NCBI RefSeq assembly: GCF_000719345.1 | Contig: NZ_JOFX01000035.1 | Span: forward strand, 6,141 to 70,140 | Source: Streptomyces sp. NRRL F-2664 | GTDB lineage: Bacteria > Actinomycetota > Actinomycetes > Streptomycetales > Streptomycetaceae | Direction: 5' to 3' | Length of the DNA stretch: 64,000 nucleotides | Shown: in pieces, positions 54,701 to 62,217 of the stretch | Layout: every line of letters starts with the position of its first letter | How positions within the stretch are numbered: the stretch's first letter is position 1 | Made by a program: the position numbers and the translations under genes | The notes under the pieces: generated by a model | What the model saw: the letters and a program-made list of their open reading frames with translations, nothing else | The model's database searches: none | What the model was told of the DNA's origin: nothing

Positions 54701-55704
54701 AAGGCGTCCCGGATGCGCAGCCGGACCTCCTCGCCGATGGCCGGCATGGAGGTGACCTCGCCCTCGGTGACCACGGACGTCAGCCGCTCGAAGGCGGAGA
54801 GCAGGGAATTGGTCAGCCCCGCCTCGTCGCCGAAGGTGGCCAGCGTCTCCTCGTACGCGTAGTAGGGCCGGTACGGGATCTCCACCGCGCCCCAGTAGGA
54901 GGTCAGCTCGTCCCCGACCAGGCCTCCAGGGAACCGGTCGAACTTCAGCCGTGCCAGCGCCCGGCCCGCGTCCGCCTTCTCCTTCTCGCCCTCGTCGATC
55001 CGCATCGGCACCGGATAGATCTTGATCCCGCGGTCGTTGAACCGCTCGTCGATCTGCCGGGCGACGGAAGCGGCGCCGTCGATGGACTGGTCGGAGAGGG
55101 TGAAGCAGTCCACGAGGACGTCCGGCAGGTGCACGGTGCAGATGTCCGCGATGTCGGACAGGCCGGTGCGGCTGTCGATCAGGACGTAGTCGTAGTTGCT
55201 CTTCATGTCGGCGCGTAAGGCGTCGAAGAAGAGGCCGCCGCCGAGCCGGTCGTAGAAGTTGTCCCAGTCGAAGGTGGACACGGTCGCGGAGTACTCGCGG
55301 TTCTGCCGGCCCGCCGAGACGAAGTCCAGGGTGCCGCCGTCGGGGAACTCCCAGCCCAGCGTCTCCGGAGTGAGCGAGACGGCGTGCGGCTGGATCCGCG
55401 CGTAGTCCTTGTGCCAGTCGTCGGGGCGCGCCACCGGACTGGTGGCGGCCCAGGCGTACTCGCTGATCAGGTCGATGACCCCGGTGGTGGCCCCCAGCGT
55501 CGACGGGTCCAGGAAGGGGTGGAAGAAGCGGTGCAGGCCCGGGGCCTCCAGGTCCCAGTCCACGGCCAGGACCCGCTTGCCGTTCGCCGCCAGGATCCAG
55601 GCGGTGTTGGCCAGCGCCATCGTGCGGCCCGTGCCGCCCTTGTACGAGTAGAAGGTGACGATGCGTCCGTCACGGCCGTCCCTGCTGTCACGACTCGCTG
55701 TCAT
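51706..55704 (-). CDS. fxsT: FxSxx-COOH system TPR protein (FxsT): ParA-like, TIR, NB-ARC, TPR fusion
   Basis: A 1332-residue multidomain protein. An N-terminal MinD/ParA-like domain carries YSYKGGTGRTMALANTAW (20-37), with Arg27 replacing the catalytic Lys, and VLAVDWDLEAPGLHRFF. A TIR-like domain follows at about 343-460 (PADLFLSYVAENRMWADWIESVLTRAGFRVVPKDV). An NB-ARC domain at about 530-800 has an intact P-loop GLGGVGKTQ and Walker B RWLLVFDNADD. More than ten tetratricopeptide repeats run to the end (for example MAISLDSLGRKEEAARL). This is the standard FxsT layout. It overlaps fxsC by 17 nt. It looks like a sensor-switch; its trigger and target are unknown. Confidence 0.9.
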   Translation of the reverse strand: MTASRDSRDGRDGRIVTFYSYKGGTGRTMALANTAWILAANGKRVLAVDWDLEAPGLHRFFHPFLDPSTLGATTGVIDLISEYAWAATSPVARPDDWHKDYARIQPHAVSLTPETLGWEFPDGGTLDFVSAGRQNREYSATVSTFDWDNFYDRLGGGLFFDALRADMKSNYDYVLIDSRTGLSDIADICTVHLPDVLVDCFTLSDQSIDGAASVARQIDERFNDRGIKIYPVPMRIDEGEKEKADAGRALARLKFDRFPGGLVGDELTSYWGAVEIPYRPYYAYEETLATFGDEAGLTNSLLSAFERLTSVVTEGEVTSMPAIGEEVRLRIRDAFTRRRPALPADLFLSYVAENRMWADWIESVLTRAGFRVVPKDVSAERPAAGAPASAGDTLGGGTGISIDTAARTVVLLSTAYLKSARAVDVWERAAAEDPTGGRRQLVPLRVGDVRLSTPYIDRNPVDLFRLDEVHATAALLRAVERPMALPDSVASASQPGPRFPGTVPKIWNAPPRNPGFTGRSIVLERMRDQLGGGMAVVLPQPQTLFGLGGVGKTQVALEYVHRFMADYDLVWWISSEQTDDVVAALAELAVRLGAQTGEDMAAASQEAIDLLRRGVPSSRWLLVFDNADDPEALKRFFPPGGPGHVLVTSRNQSWSQYGDALPVDVFLREESIEHLQRRAPGLSKEDAEQVAIAVGDLPLAVEQAGAWIAETATPVATYIEQLAQQAASVLGLNQPPGYPEPVAATWNISIERLQSRSPAAVRLLQLCAFLAPEPISANLLYSKEMIDALKPYDASLQEKLVLGRVIREIGRFALAKVDQVSNSIQVHRLVQAVIRSQMPEEDQREARHAVHRILAGARPDDDEPIDNPETWPRFNTIWSHLTPSEARYCKEPETRRLLIDRVRYLWKRGDFKAAYQLGEELREAWKEMLGNDDLQYLYLRFHLSNILRSQGRFVEAKELDEVTLERQKAVLGPSHPHTYMTMSGLANTLGALGDYGQAMELATDAHEGFSQIFHEAHPRTLAAANNLALNLRLVGQYTRAREIDQEVYDLRTEVLGPEHPYTLSSAQNLARDLREVGRYEDSVQLLSRTYDIYKRTLGRAFPGTLSAAKNLAVSLRRAGQLEDALRLTTATRARYRAKYTSVNPDLLSCELNLASDLFATGDPGGARELAQEVVDEYMKVPGERHPYTLAAVNNLAVFHWGTGAAEPAEAMLRQTIRLMRDVLGDNHPHTVFAHLNLANARADLGDPEGALELERLAVLRLREALGAHHPETLASSSNMAISLDSLGRKEEAARLRAEVVSELTRLLGEDHSLTRYARDERRIHRDLEPLAV

Positions 55705-57037
55705 CCGCGTCCCCCCGGTCGGTGTCGTTGTCGTTGCCGTCGTTGTGGCCGCCGAGCGTGTCGGGCGGGAAGGGGGCCGGCGGCGGGACCGGAGGCCCGT
55801 TCATGCCCATCGGCCCGAGCAGCCGCGGCCGCTCGGTGTGGGTGCTGCCGGCCGGCAGATAGACCTGGGCGTGCCTGAGGAACTGCTGCGCCGCGGCCTC
55901 GACCACCTGCGGCAGGATCTGGCCGAGGGTCTCCATGTTCGCCACCCCGTTGGCGGCCGCCCGGCAGGCGGCCCGGCCCTGGCCCATCTTGACGGGCAGG
56001 GTCTCCTCCAGCCGCCGCGCCAGCTCGGTCTCCTTCGCGCGGCTCTGGTGGTCGTAGCGGTTCCACGGCACGACCACGTTGACCCACGGCCGGGACTCCT
56101 GGTCGAAGGCGGCCAGCCGCTGGCGCCGGTGCTCGTCCTCCACGACCCAGCGGTCCACGAGCAGGATCTCCGGCCGGGTCGGCGGCTGCTTGCTGTCGTA
56201 GTGCCCGGCCTCGTCGTCGAAGGAGCCCAGGCTGGTCTGGTAGTTGAGGTTCTTGACCAGGTCCTCGGCGACGTAGGCGATGGGCCGCTGCGCCACCGGG
56301 TGGTAGGGATTCCACTCCAGTGCACTGTCCCCGTAGTACTCGGGACTGCGGCCGTCCGGCAGATCGTGCCGGGACGCGGCGGCCACGGTCACGTGCAGGC
56401 TGCGGGCGGGACTGCTGCCGGTGGGCCCGAAGGCGCTCGGCACGCCCCGGTAGTCCAGCGGCCGGACGGGTTCGAGGCGGACGGTCTCGGCGACCCGGAC
56501 GATGCGCTTGGCCAGCTCGTACACGGCGCGCTCGTACTGCTCGGCGTACCCCCGCAGCTTGATCAGCCCGTACAGCCCGTCGGTGACGTAGCGCTCGCCG
56601 AAGGTGTTGTGGTTGAACTGCAACCGCTCGGCGGGACCCGGGAGTTGGGTCGGGGGGACCGGCACCCACAGGGCGGGCACGATGGCCTCGGCCGGCTGGT
56701 TGCTCAGCGCCCCCTGGTGGATCGCCCGCTGCGCGAACGCATACCACTCCTTGCCGCACATCTCACTGGCGAAGTACCGCGGCGAGAACAGCGGCACGAA
56801 GACCCGGCAGGTGGCGAGTGCCGCACCCAGCCGCTCCGACCAGCCCTCGCCGCTGCGTATCTCCCGGTCCATGAAGCCGGCTTCGGCCCCGGCGGGCAGA
56901 TCCGTCAGCGCCATGACATGGCTGCAGAGATCACGGAACAGGCGCTCCACCCACATGTCGGGATCGGGCCCCCCGGCCCCGAATCTCGGTGTATGCGCAT
57001 AACTGAGAAAAAAATACGGCTGCACTGATGCGGGCAC
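55688..57037 (-). CDS. fxsC: FxSxx-COOH system TIR-like protein (FxsC)
   Basis: A 449-residue cytoplasmic protein. The TIR-like domain begins VQPYFFLSYAHTPRFG (residues 5-20) and continues with AEAGFMDREIRSGEGWSERLGAALATCRVFVPLFSPRYFASEMCGKEWYAF. This covers the fold, but a catalytic NADase Glu cannot be assigned with confidence. A C-terminal half (HVTVAAASRHDLP...VNVVVPWNR) is of unknown fold, and the tail is acidic/Asp-rich. GTG 57037 is preferred, with GGGGGG four bases before it; ATG 57097 has its ribosome-like GAGGGG in contact with the codon. The FxsC family occurs only beside fxsA/fxsB/fxsT. Confidence 0.88.
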   Translation of the reverse strand: MPASVQPYFFLSYAHTPRFGAGGPDPDMWVERLFRDLCSHVMALTDLPAGAEAGFMDREIRSGEGWSERLGAALATCRVFVPLFSPRYFASEMCGKEWYAFAQRAIHQGALSNQPAEAIVPALWVPVPPTQLPGPAERLQFNHNTFGERYVTDGLYGLIKLRGYAEQYERAVYELAKRIVRVAETVRLEPVRPLDYRGVPSAFGPTGSSPARSLHVTVAAASRHDLPDGRSPEYYGDSALEWNPYHPVAQRPIAYVAEDLVKNLNYQTSLGSFDDEAGHYDSKQPPTRPEILLVDRWVVEDEHRRQRLAAFDQESRPWVNVVVPWNRYDHQSRAKETELARRLEETLPVKMGQGRAACRAAANGVANMETLGQILPQVVEAAAQQFLRHAQVYLPAGSTHTERPRLLGPMGMNGPPVPPPAPFPPDTLGGHNDGNDNDTDRGDADDSES

Positions 57038-57116
57038 ACGCCCCCCGTCCCGAAGCTGCGAGCGAAGAAACATCATTCCGGAGCTGCTTCGCCACATCCC
57101 CTCATCGTTCAGTCAA

Positions 57117-57965
57117 TCAGCGTCGGTTTTCGGTCATCCACTCCAGGGCGTGATCAACGGCGTCCGCGACCGAGAAGAGCATGGTCGACACCCCCGCGAC
57201 CCGCCCCCTGCGCACCCGCGCATCCGGGAACGCCCTGCCGATCTCCGTGAAATCACCGTCGTCCAGCGCGACGTCCTCGTACGCGGTCCACTCCCCCTCC
57301 TGGCCGGACCCCTGCCGCCCCTCCGGAAGGTTCACCTTCACCACACACTCGTACATGCGCAAGGGGGGCTTCGGAATTCGATACTCCGCGAGATGGAAAG
57401 CGGTGCAGACGGAAAACCCCACATTGATCATGAGTACCTGTCCGCCCTCCCAGCACAGCTTTCCCAGGGGCGACTCCTCGCCGAGGTGGCATTCCAGGCG
57501 GTGCCCGGCGCAAAGCCGCTCCGCGTCCGCCCCGAGCGCGGCGAAAGAGGTCTGCGGATGGGAGCTCCGCGCCGCCCCCGGCGCCGTGCGGACGGCCTCC
57601 GCCAGGGAGCCCATGCCCTGACTGGGGGTGCTCGCCGGGTCGAAGGCGGGCATCCGCTCGACGAAGGCCCGCACCTCGGCCTCGTCCATCCCGGCGGTCC
57701 GCTCCAGATGGGCGCTGGAGGTCCGGGAGTTCTCCGGGGTGAACGCGGGCACCACCAGGGTGCCGTGCGGCCCCAGCACCCCCGTCAGGGCGTCGCGCAG
57801 CTGCTCGGCGCGCAGCCCGGTGCGGCCCAGGGCGGCGTGCACCAGGAGTCGCATCCCCGGCCGCACCCCGAGCAGCCGCAGCTGCACCGCGAGCTGCAGG
57901 GCGCCCGCGCCCCGCCGACCCCGGCCGGGGCCCGCTCCCGCCGGCGCGGGGGAGTGGCCGCTCAC
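57117..57965 (-). CDS. AAC(3)-family N-acetyltransferase of the FxSxx-COOH cluster
   Basis: A 282-residue member of the aminoglycoside 3-N-acetyltransferase fold. Signature blocks are HAALGRTGLRAEQLRDALTGVLGPHGTLVVPAFT and HPQTSFAALGADAERLCAGHRLECHLGEESPLGKLCWEGGQVLMINVGF...HLAEYR. The His of SHPQTSF is the usual catalytic residue, and the acetyl-CoA grip GTL is present. GTG 57965 overlaps the fxsB TGA by 4 nt, so it is translated with the peptide maturase. In this setting it is more likely to acylate the matured FxsA peptide or another cell target than an antibiotic. A resistance role cannot be ruled out. Confidence 0.85.
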   Translation of the reverse strand: MSGHSPAPAGAGPGRGRRGAGALQLAVQLRLLGVRPGMRLLVHAALGRTGLRAEQLRDALTGVLGPHGTLVVPAFTPENSRTSSAHLERTAGMDEAEVRAFVERMPAFDPASTPSQGMGSLAEAVRTAPGAARSSHPQTSFAALGADAERLCAGHRLECHLGEESPLGKLCWEGGQVLMINVGFSVCTAFHLAEYRIPKPPLRMYECVVKVNLPEGRQGSGQEGEWTAYEDVALDDGDFTEIGRAFPDARVRRGRVAGVSTMLFSVADAVDHALEWMTENRR

Positions 57966-60214
57966 GCGTCCACCGCCTTCAGCTCGTAGCGCAGCTCCGC
58001 CACCAGGCGCTTGCCGGTGACCGTCAGCTCGGCCGCCGCCGAGAGGCGGTCCAGGGCCCGGTGGATGCGCTCCGAGCCGCCCGCCTCGGGGCCCGTCGTC
58101 GCCCGCCGGTACGCCTCCACCGCCACCCGCTCGTGCACATCGGCCAGCAGCCGCGACACCGGCACCGGCCGCGACCGCCACGGCGACGGGTGCTGCCACT
58201 GCCCGTCCAGCGCGTACAGGTCGGTCACCTCGGTCAGGGCCCGCAGCCATGTCCGCCGCCGCCCGGTCAGCAGCGCCAGCGCGGTCTCCCGTACGCCCGC
58301 CGCGTACGGCACCCCGAGCGCCCCCGGCCCGCTGCGGCCCGCCTCGCCCCAGCCGCCGGCCCGCGGACCGCCCGCGAGCGGGGTCACCGTGGTCAGCCCG
58401 GCCGCCGCCGCCCGGGCGAACCCGGGCACGGCCTCGTGCAGCAGTGCCCAGGCGCGGCCGAGCCTGCCCCGCCATTCCTCGGCCTCGCCGGCGCCGAGCC
58501 GGAGCCTGGGCGGCCGGGGGAAGCAGTTGCGGTACGGATCGAGGTCCTCCAGCGCCACCGGCGCCGCCTCCGGGCCGGGCGACCAGGTGCGCACGGGCTG
58601 CCAGCGTGCGTCGCCCGCCGCCGGGCCGAAGCGGTGCTCGGAGCGGCCGTCCCGTACGGCATACCCCTCGCCGGTGACGCGCAGCGAGGCCCGGCCCTCG
58701 GTGCCCGGCTCCCCGAGCCGCAGCAGCCCGAGCGTCGGCAGGTACACCTCGCCGTCCCGGTAGGCCACCTCGGCGGGCAGGTCCAGCCCGCCGCGCAGCA
58801 CGGCCGCGGCCGCCAACGCGGTGAGCCGGCGGGCCGCCTCCGGGCCGCCGGGGCGGCCCTCGCGCGCGGCGTCCAGGGCCGCCAGCACCCAGGTCCGGGT
58901 GAAGGGGTGGTCCAGTACGGCGTCCAGGGCGTCGGCTCCCGCATCCCCGGTCCGCTCCACCGCGGCCACCAGCTCCCAGGCGTGCGCCCATTCGGGGTCG
59001 CCGGCCAGGTCGGCGTTCAGCCGGGCCAGCAGGATCCGGGTCAGCTCCTGCTGGGAGCGGGCCAGTTCGGCCGGGTCGGACAGCTGGGCAGCGGTCTCCC
59101 GGTGCGCCGTGCGGCCCTCGACCCCGTCCACGAGTTCGCGCAGGTCGGTGCAGTACACGGAGGGGTTGTCGAAGCCGTTGCGGTCGCGGTACCGGTGGGT
59201 GTAGAGCCCGCCCCCGCACGAGCGTACGACGGGGCAGCGGCGGCACGCGTCGCTGACGCCCGCCAGGCCCAGCTGCCGGGCCCGGACCCCGGGATGGGCC
59301 GCGACCCGGTCGAAGGTGTGGTCGAAGACGTTGAACCCGGTGGCCGCGGCCCCCTCGAAGGCGCTCTTGAGGGAGTCCACCTGCTCCAGGCTCCCGTCGG
59401 TCTCGACGACGACGAGGTCGGTGGGGGCGAGGCCGAGCGACTCGGTGAGGCTGGGGCCGCCGCGCAGGGTGGACAGGAGGGACTCGAAGAGCCGCACGGG
59501 CACCGGGCGCCCGAGCCGCTCCCAGTGGTCGAAGACCCGCAGGAGCCAGCGGGCGTAGGCGTCGGGGGCGTCGTCGGGCCGGACGGGGGGTGTCTCCCAC
59601 GTCGCGTGCGGGAGGAGGAAGTCCACCCGCGGCGGGTCGAGTTCGACGAGCGCGTCGAGCACGGCGACGGGGTCGTTGGCCACGTCCACGGTGCAGAGCA
59701 GCCCCTGGTAGAGGTGGCGGTAGGGCGCCGAGCGCAGCAGTGCGACGGCGGCGAGGACCAGGGGGTGGCTCGTACGGCCGTCCGCGAAGCGGCGGTGACG
59801 GTCGTTGGCGGCGCGGTCCCCGTCGAGGGAGACGCCGACCCGGACGCCGAACTCGGCGAAGAGGTCGAGGTAAAGGGTGGTGAGCTGGAGCCCGTTGGTG
59901 TGGATCCGCAGGTCGAGGGCGGCGATCCCGGTGAGCGCCCGGCTGAACTCCTCGCAGACGAGTCGGAGCCGGGCCGTGCCCGCCAACAGGGGTTCCCCTC
60001 CGTGGAGAATCACCGTGACGGAGGGGAGAGCATGGTCACGGGCATGTTCGGCGAGCCGGGATGCCGTTTGCGCGACAACCTCGGGGGAGATCACTTTCGG
60101 CCGGGCTCGCCAGCTCTGATCAGCGTGTTCGTAGACGTAGCAATGATCACAAGCGAGATCGCATCTGCTGTGAACTTTCAGGACGATCTCGCGAAATGCG
60201 ATCAGGCCGGTCAT
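57962..60214 (-). CDS. fxsB: FxsB radical SAM/SPASM peptide maturase
   Basis: A 750-residue radical S-adenosylmethionine enzyme. The cluster motif CDLACDHC uses Cys18, Cys22 and Cys25, and ILHGGEPLLAG is the SAM-binding GGE. A SPASM region with further cysteines (SDACRRCPVVRSCGGGLYTHRY and NPSVYCTDL) lies around residue 320-360. The long C-terminal half contains an altered HExxH, LLHEAVPGF near residue 593, which fits the inactivated metallohydrolase-like extension of FxsB. FxsB enzymes are annotated as cyclophane-forming maturases that link the Phe ring within the FxS tail of FxsA. It starts 28 nt after fxsA and overlaps the AAC(3) gene. Confidence 0.93.
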   Translation of the reverse strand: MTGLIAFREIVLKVHSRCDLACDHCYVYEHADQSWRARPKVISPEVVAQTASRLAEHARDHALPSVTVILHGGEPLLAGTARLRLVCEEFSRALTGIAALDLRIHTNGLQLTTLYLDLFAEFGVRVGVSLDGDRAANDRHRRFADGRTSHPLVLAAVALLRSAPYRHLYQGLLCTVDVANDPVAVLDALVELDPPRVDFLLPHATWETPPVRPDDAPDAYARWLLRVFDHWERLGRPVPVRLFESLLSTLRGGPSLTESLGLAPTDLVVVETDGSLEQVDSLKSAFEGAAATGFNVFDHTFDRVAAHPGVRARQLGLAGVSDACRRCPVVRSCGGGLYTHRYRDRNGFDNPSVYCTDLRELVDGVEGRTAHRETAAQLSDPAELARSQQELTRILLARLNADLAGDPEWAHAWELVAAVERTGDAGADALDAVLDHPFTRTWVLAALDAAREGRPGGPEAARRLTALAAAAVLRGGLDLPAEVAYRDGEVYLPTLGLLRLGEPGTEGRASLRVTGEGYAVRDGRSEHRFGPAAGDARWQPVRTWSPGPEAAPVALEDLDPYRNCFPRPPRLRLGAGEAEEWRGRLGRAWALLHEAVPGFARAAAAGLTTVTPLAGGPRAGGWGEAGRSGPGALGVPYAAGVRETALALLTGRRRTWLRALTEVTDLYALDGQWQHPSPWRSRPVPVSRLLADVHERVAVEAYRRATTGPEAGGSERIHRALDRLSAAAELTVTGKRLVAELRYELKAVDA

Positions 60215-60242
60215 TCCGCCAGTCTAGGGCTCTCGCTCCGTC

Positions 60243-60407
60243 TCAGAGAGCGGAGTTGAAGATCGGTGCCTGAACCGGACGGCCGTATTCGGCCGGCAGC
60301 ACGCGACCGAGCGTCGCGGCCGCCGACGCGGTCTCGACGTCGATCTTCGCGAGCGGGACCCGGCGGGCCTTGACCGTGCTGGTCGGGGGGGTTGCGGAAG
60401 TGTTCAC
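60243..60407 (-). CDS. fxsA: FxSxx-COOH precursor peptide (FxsA)
   Basis: A 54-residue precursor that ends FNSAL, fitting F-x-S-x-x at the C-terminus. The family leader is recognisable as KARRVPLAKIDVETASAAATLGRVLPAEYGR, with VPLAxIDV and the conserved LxRVLP. GTG 60407 is selected because GAGGA lies seven bases upstream. An in-frame ATG at 60443 would add 12 residues with no ribosome site. The core FNSAL is the expected target of FxsB, with a Phe ring to Ser beta-carbon bond by analogy to three-residue cyclophanes. It is the first gene of the cluster, behind a promoter at 60480-60507. Confidence 0.85.
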   Translation of the reverse strand: MNTSATPPTSTVKARRVPLAKIDVETASAAATLGRVLPAEYGRPVQAPIFNSAL

Positions 60408-60479
60408 GACACCGTCCTCGGGGAAGTCATGTGGAATGGCCATGTGGCGACAGCAGCGACACGCTGCCGTCAAGCGTGG

Positions 60480-60507
60480 ACTTTACTCGGCCACACCCCA
60501 TTGGCAA
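60480..60507 (-). promoter_or_regulatory. Promoter of the fxs operon
   Basis: On the minus strand, -35 TTGCCA (60502-60507) and -10 TAAAGT (60480-60485) with a 16-bp spacer. The start would lie about 66 nt before the fxsA GTG. Confidence 0.5.
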
Positions 60508-60720
60508 CCGAGACATGACGCCTGGTCAACCGTTCTATAGCGAGTGCGGCGCATTTCCCGAGGTGGCTTATTCGGCCGTTCGCCGGACGGCAAGATCCAT
60601 TTCTCCCGGACCCGTGCCGGGGGCCGTGCGGCCGAGGTCCCGGGTCGCCCCGCGAGCGGTCCGCAGCCGCTCCGCCCCCGGGGCGGGGAAGGACGGGTGG
60701 TCCGGCCGGACGGGACACAA

Positions 60721-60780
60721 GGGTGCCGGGCGGGACGGAGGGGTGCAGGGCGGGACGGAGGGGTGCCGGACGGCGCGGAG
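60721..60780 (+). repeat. Tandem repeat, three 20-bp units
   Basis: Units of gggtgccgggcgggacggag at 60721-60740, 60741-60760 (one change) and 60761-60780 (a few changes). No spacer separates them, so it is not a CRISPR. Confidence 0.8.
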
Positions 60781-60972
60781 GGCGGCGAGGCCGCGGCCGA
60801 CCGACCGGGTCTTCCGTCGCGGTGGCCCGGCCCCGCCGGCGGGTAGGAGGCAGGGGCGCAGGGTGCTCGCGCGGCAAGGGGCTCTGCAGACGGGTGTGTG
60901 CACCGGGGCCGAACCCCGGACGGCGGCGGGACGGAGTGCTCCGAGAGGTGTGACCGGACAGCCGAACGCCCC

Positions 60973-61875
60973 CTACGCCGGCTGCTGTTCGCTGAGCGGC
61001 GGCGCGGGCAGGTCGCGCAGCAGCCAGTTCAGCACGTCGGGCAGGGCGCGCAGGGCCGCGAAGTGCGCGGCGGCCGGCTCGATCGTGGTGGTCGCCCCGG
61101 GGATCCGGCGTGCCAGCCAGCGGGAGTGGCCCACGGGGGAGAACACGTCGAGCTCCCCGTGCCAGATCAGCACCGGGCAGCGGATGTCGGCCGGGTCGAA
61201 ACCCCAGGGGCGGCTGAAGGCGAGGACGTCGTCGATCCATCCGTACGCCGAACGACGCAGTCCCTCGCGGTAGTTCCGCAGCAGCATCGACCGTAGCCCG
61301 GCATCGGAGACGATCATGCGGTCGTTGTCGGTCAGCTCCCGGCGCAGCTCGTCCAGCAGCCGCCCCGGATCCTTGCGGATGCCGTCGGCGCGCGGGATCA
61401 GCCGGGCGGCCAGCTCCTCGGGATCGGTGGAGGCGGTGGTGTACTCCTTGACGTTCGATGCGGCCATCCCGGCGAACCAGTCCAGGTCCTCCGCGTCCCG
61501 GGGAGCCAGCCCGACCATCGCCGCGGTACGGGTGACCCGGTCCGGCAGCAGGGCGGCGCAGGCGAGGGCGCCGGCGGCGCCGCCGGAGCGGCCGGCCACG
61601 GCGAACCGGTCCAGGCCGAGGGCGTCGGCGACGGCGGCCACGTCATGGGCCACGTCGGCGACGGTGCGGCCCGGATGGCGGTCGGAGTCGCCGTAGCCGG
61701 GTCTGTCGTAGGCGATGAGCTGCATCCGGCGCTGGTAGAGGACCATGCCCCGGGGGGCCGGGCCCAGGCGGCTGCCGGGCATGCCGTGGAGCAGGAAGAC
61801 GGGCTTGCCCTCCGGATCGCCCCAGCGCTCCACGGTCAGAGCGCGCCCGTCCGCTGTGCGCACCTGATCGCGCAC
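60973..61875 (-). CDS. Alpha/beta hydrolase
   Basis: A 300-residue alpha/beta-hydrolase-fold enzyme. The oxyanion HGMPGSRLGP (30-39) precedes the nucleophile elbow GRSGG with Ser97. The acid is in WHGELDVFSP and the base His in AAAHFAAL near the end, all in standard order. The lid region has WFAGMAASNVKEYTTAS. GTG 61875 follows GAGGGAGG. It is monocistronic and faces away from the fxs cluster promoter. Substrates of such enzymes range from esters to epoxides; it cannot be named. Confidence 0.88.
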   Translation of the reverse strand: MRDQVRTADGRALTVERWGDPEGKPVFLLHGMPGSRLGPAPRGMVLYQRRMQLIAYDRPGYGDSDRHPGRTVADVAHDVAAVADALGLDRFAVAGRSGGAAGALACAALLPDRVTRTAAMVGLAPRDAEDLDWFAGMAASNVKEYTTASTDPEELAARLIPRADGIRKDPGRLLDELRRELTDNDRMIVSDAGLRSMLLRNYREGLRRSAYGWIDDVLAFSRPWGFDPADIRCPVLIWHGELDVFSPVGHSRWLARRIPGATTTIEPAAAHFAALRALPDVLNWLLRDLPAPPLSEQQPA

Positions 61876-62217
61876 GCGCTCCCTCCCTCACGTTCGATGT
61901 GAGTCGTCACGGCGATTGTGCTCGCTGGGGGAAGAGTGCGGTAGGGCGCACTCGGGGAGTGTCCAGGGGCAATTCTGCCGAAGTGCCACAGGAGCGCACG
62001 CCGCCGCCCGATCCGGCTCGCGGATGCGGGCGGGGACGGGCAGGGGGTGTCCCGCGCAGGACGAGGCGTCACCGCCGGGTATGGCCGCGACATGCGGCAC
62101 CCGCCGAGCCGAGGAGACCCCCGGCACCGCGACTCCGCCGCACCGTGGCCGTGTTTCGCCCGGTGCGGCGAAGACCCGGGTTCGGAGGCGGTGCCCTGCT
62201 CTGCCGGCCCCGCGCGA
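61876..62217. other. Intergenic interval holding repeat copy A
   Basis: 342 bases. The hydrolase promoter lies at the left; the right half (62031-62180) is copy A of the structured repeat. No gene. Confidence 0.5.
62031..62180 (+). repeat. Structured ~150-bp repeat, copy A (degenerate)
   Basis: Matches copies B and C through acgaggcgtcac, tatggccgcga, ccgccgagccgaggag, ccggcaccgcgactccgccg and gtgtttcgcc, and ends gcggcgaagacccgg like C. Its outer arms no longer pair well, unlike B and C. Confidence 0.8.

Larger units (their letters stand above)
60408..60972. other. Upstream region of fxsA with tandem repeats
   Basis: 565 bases with no gene I can support. Contains the fxsA promoter (60480-60507), an AT-richer tract (60485-60545), and a GC-rich run with three 20-bp tandem repeats (60721-60780). 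The unit varies by few bases. Confidence 0.5.

Noticed and set aside
52528..55218. An 896-codon open frame on the plus strand over fxsT
   Set aside because: Mirror image of fxsT codon bias; Gln/Arg/Val-rich shadow with no motif.
57117..57965. Aminoglycoside resistance gene
   Set aside because: The fold is AAC(3), but overlap with fxsB and lack of other resistance genes make a role in the FxSxx peptide system more likely.
60721..60780. CRISPR array
   Set aside because: Three units of 20 bp touch each other without spacers, and no cas genes are present.
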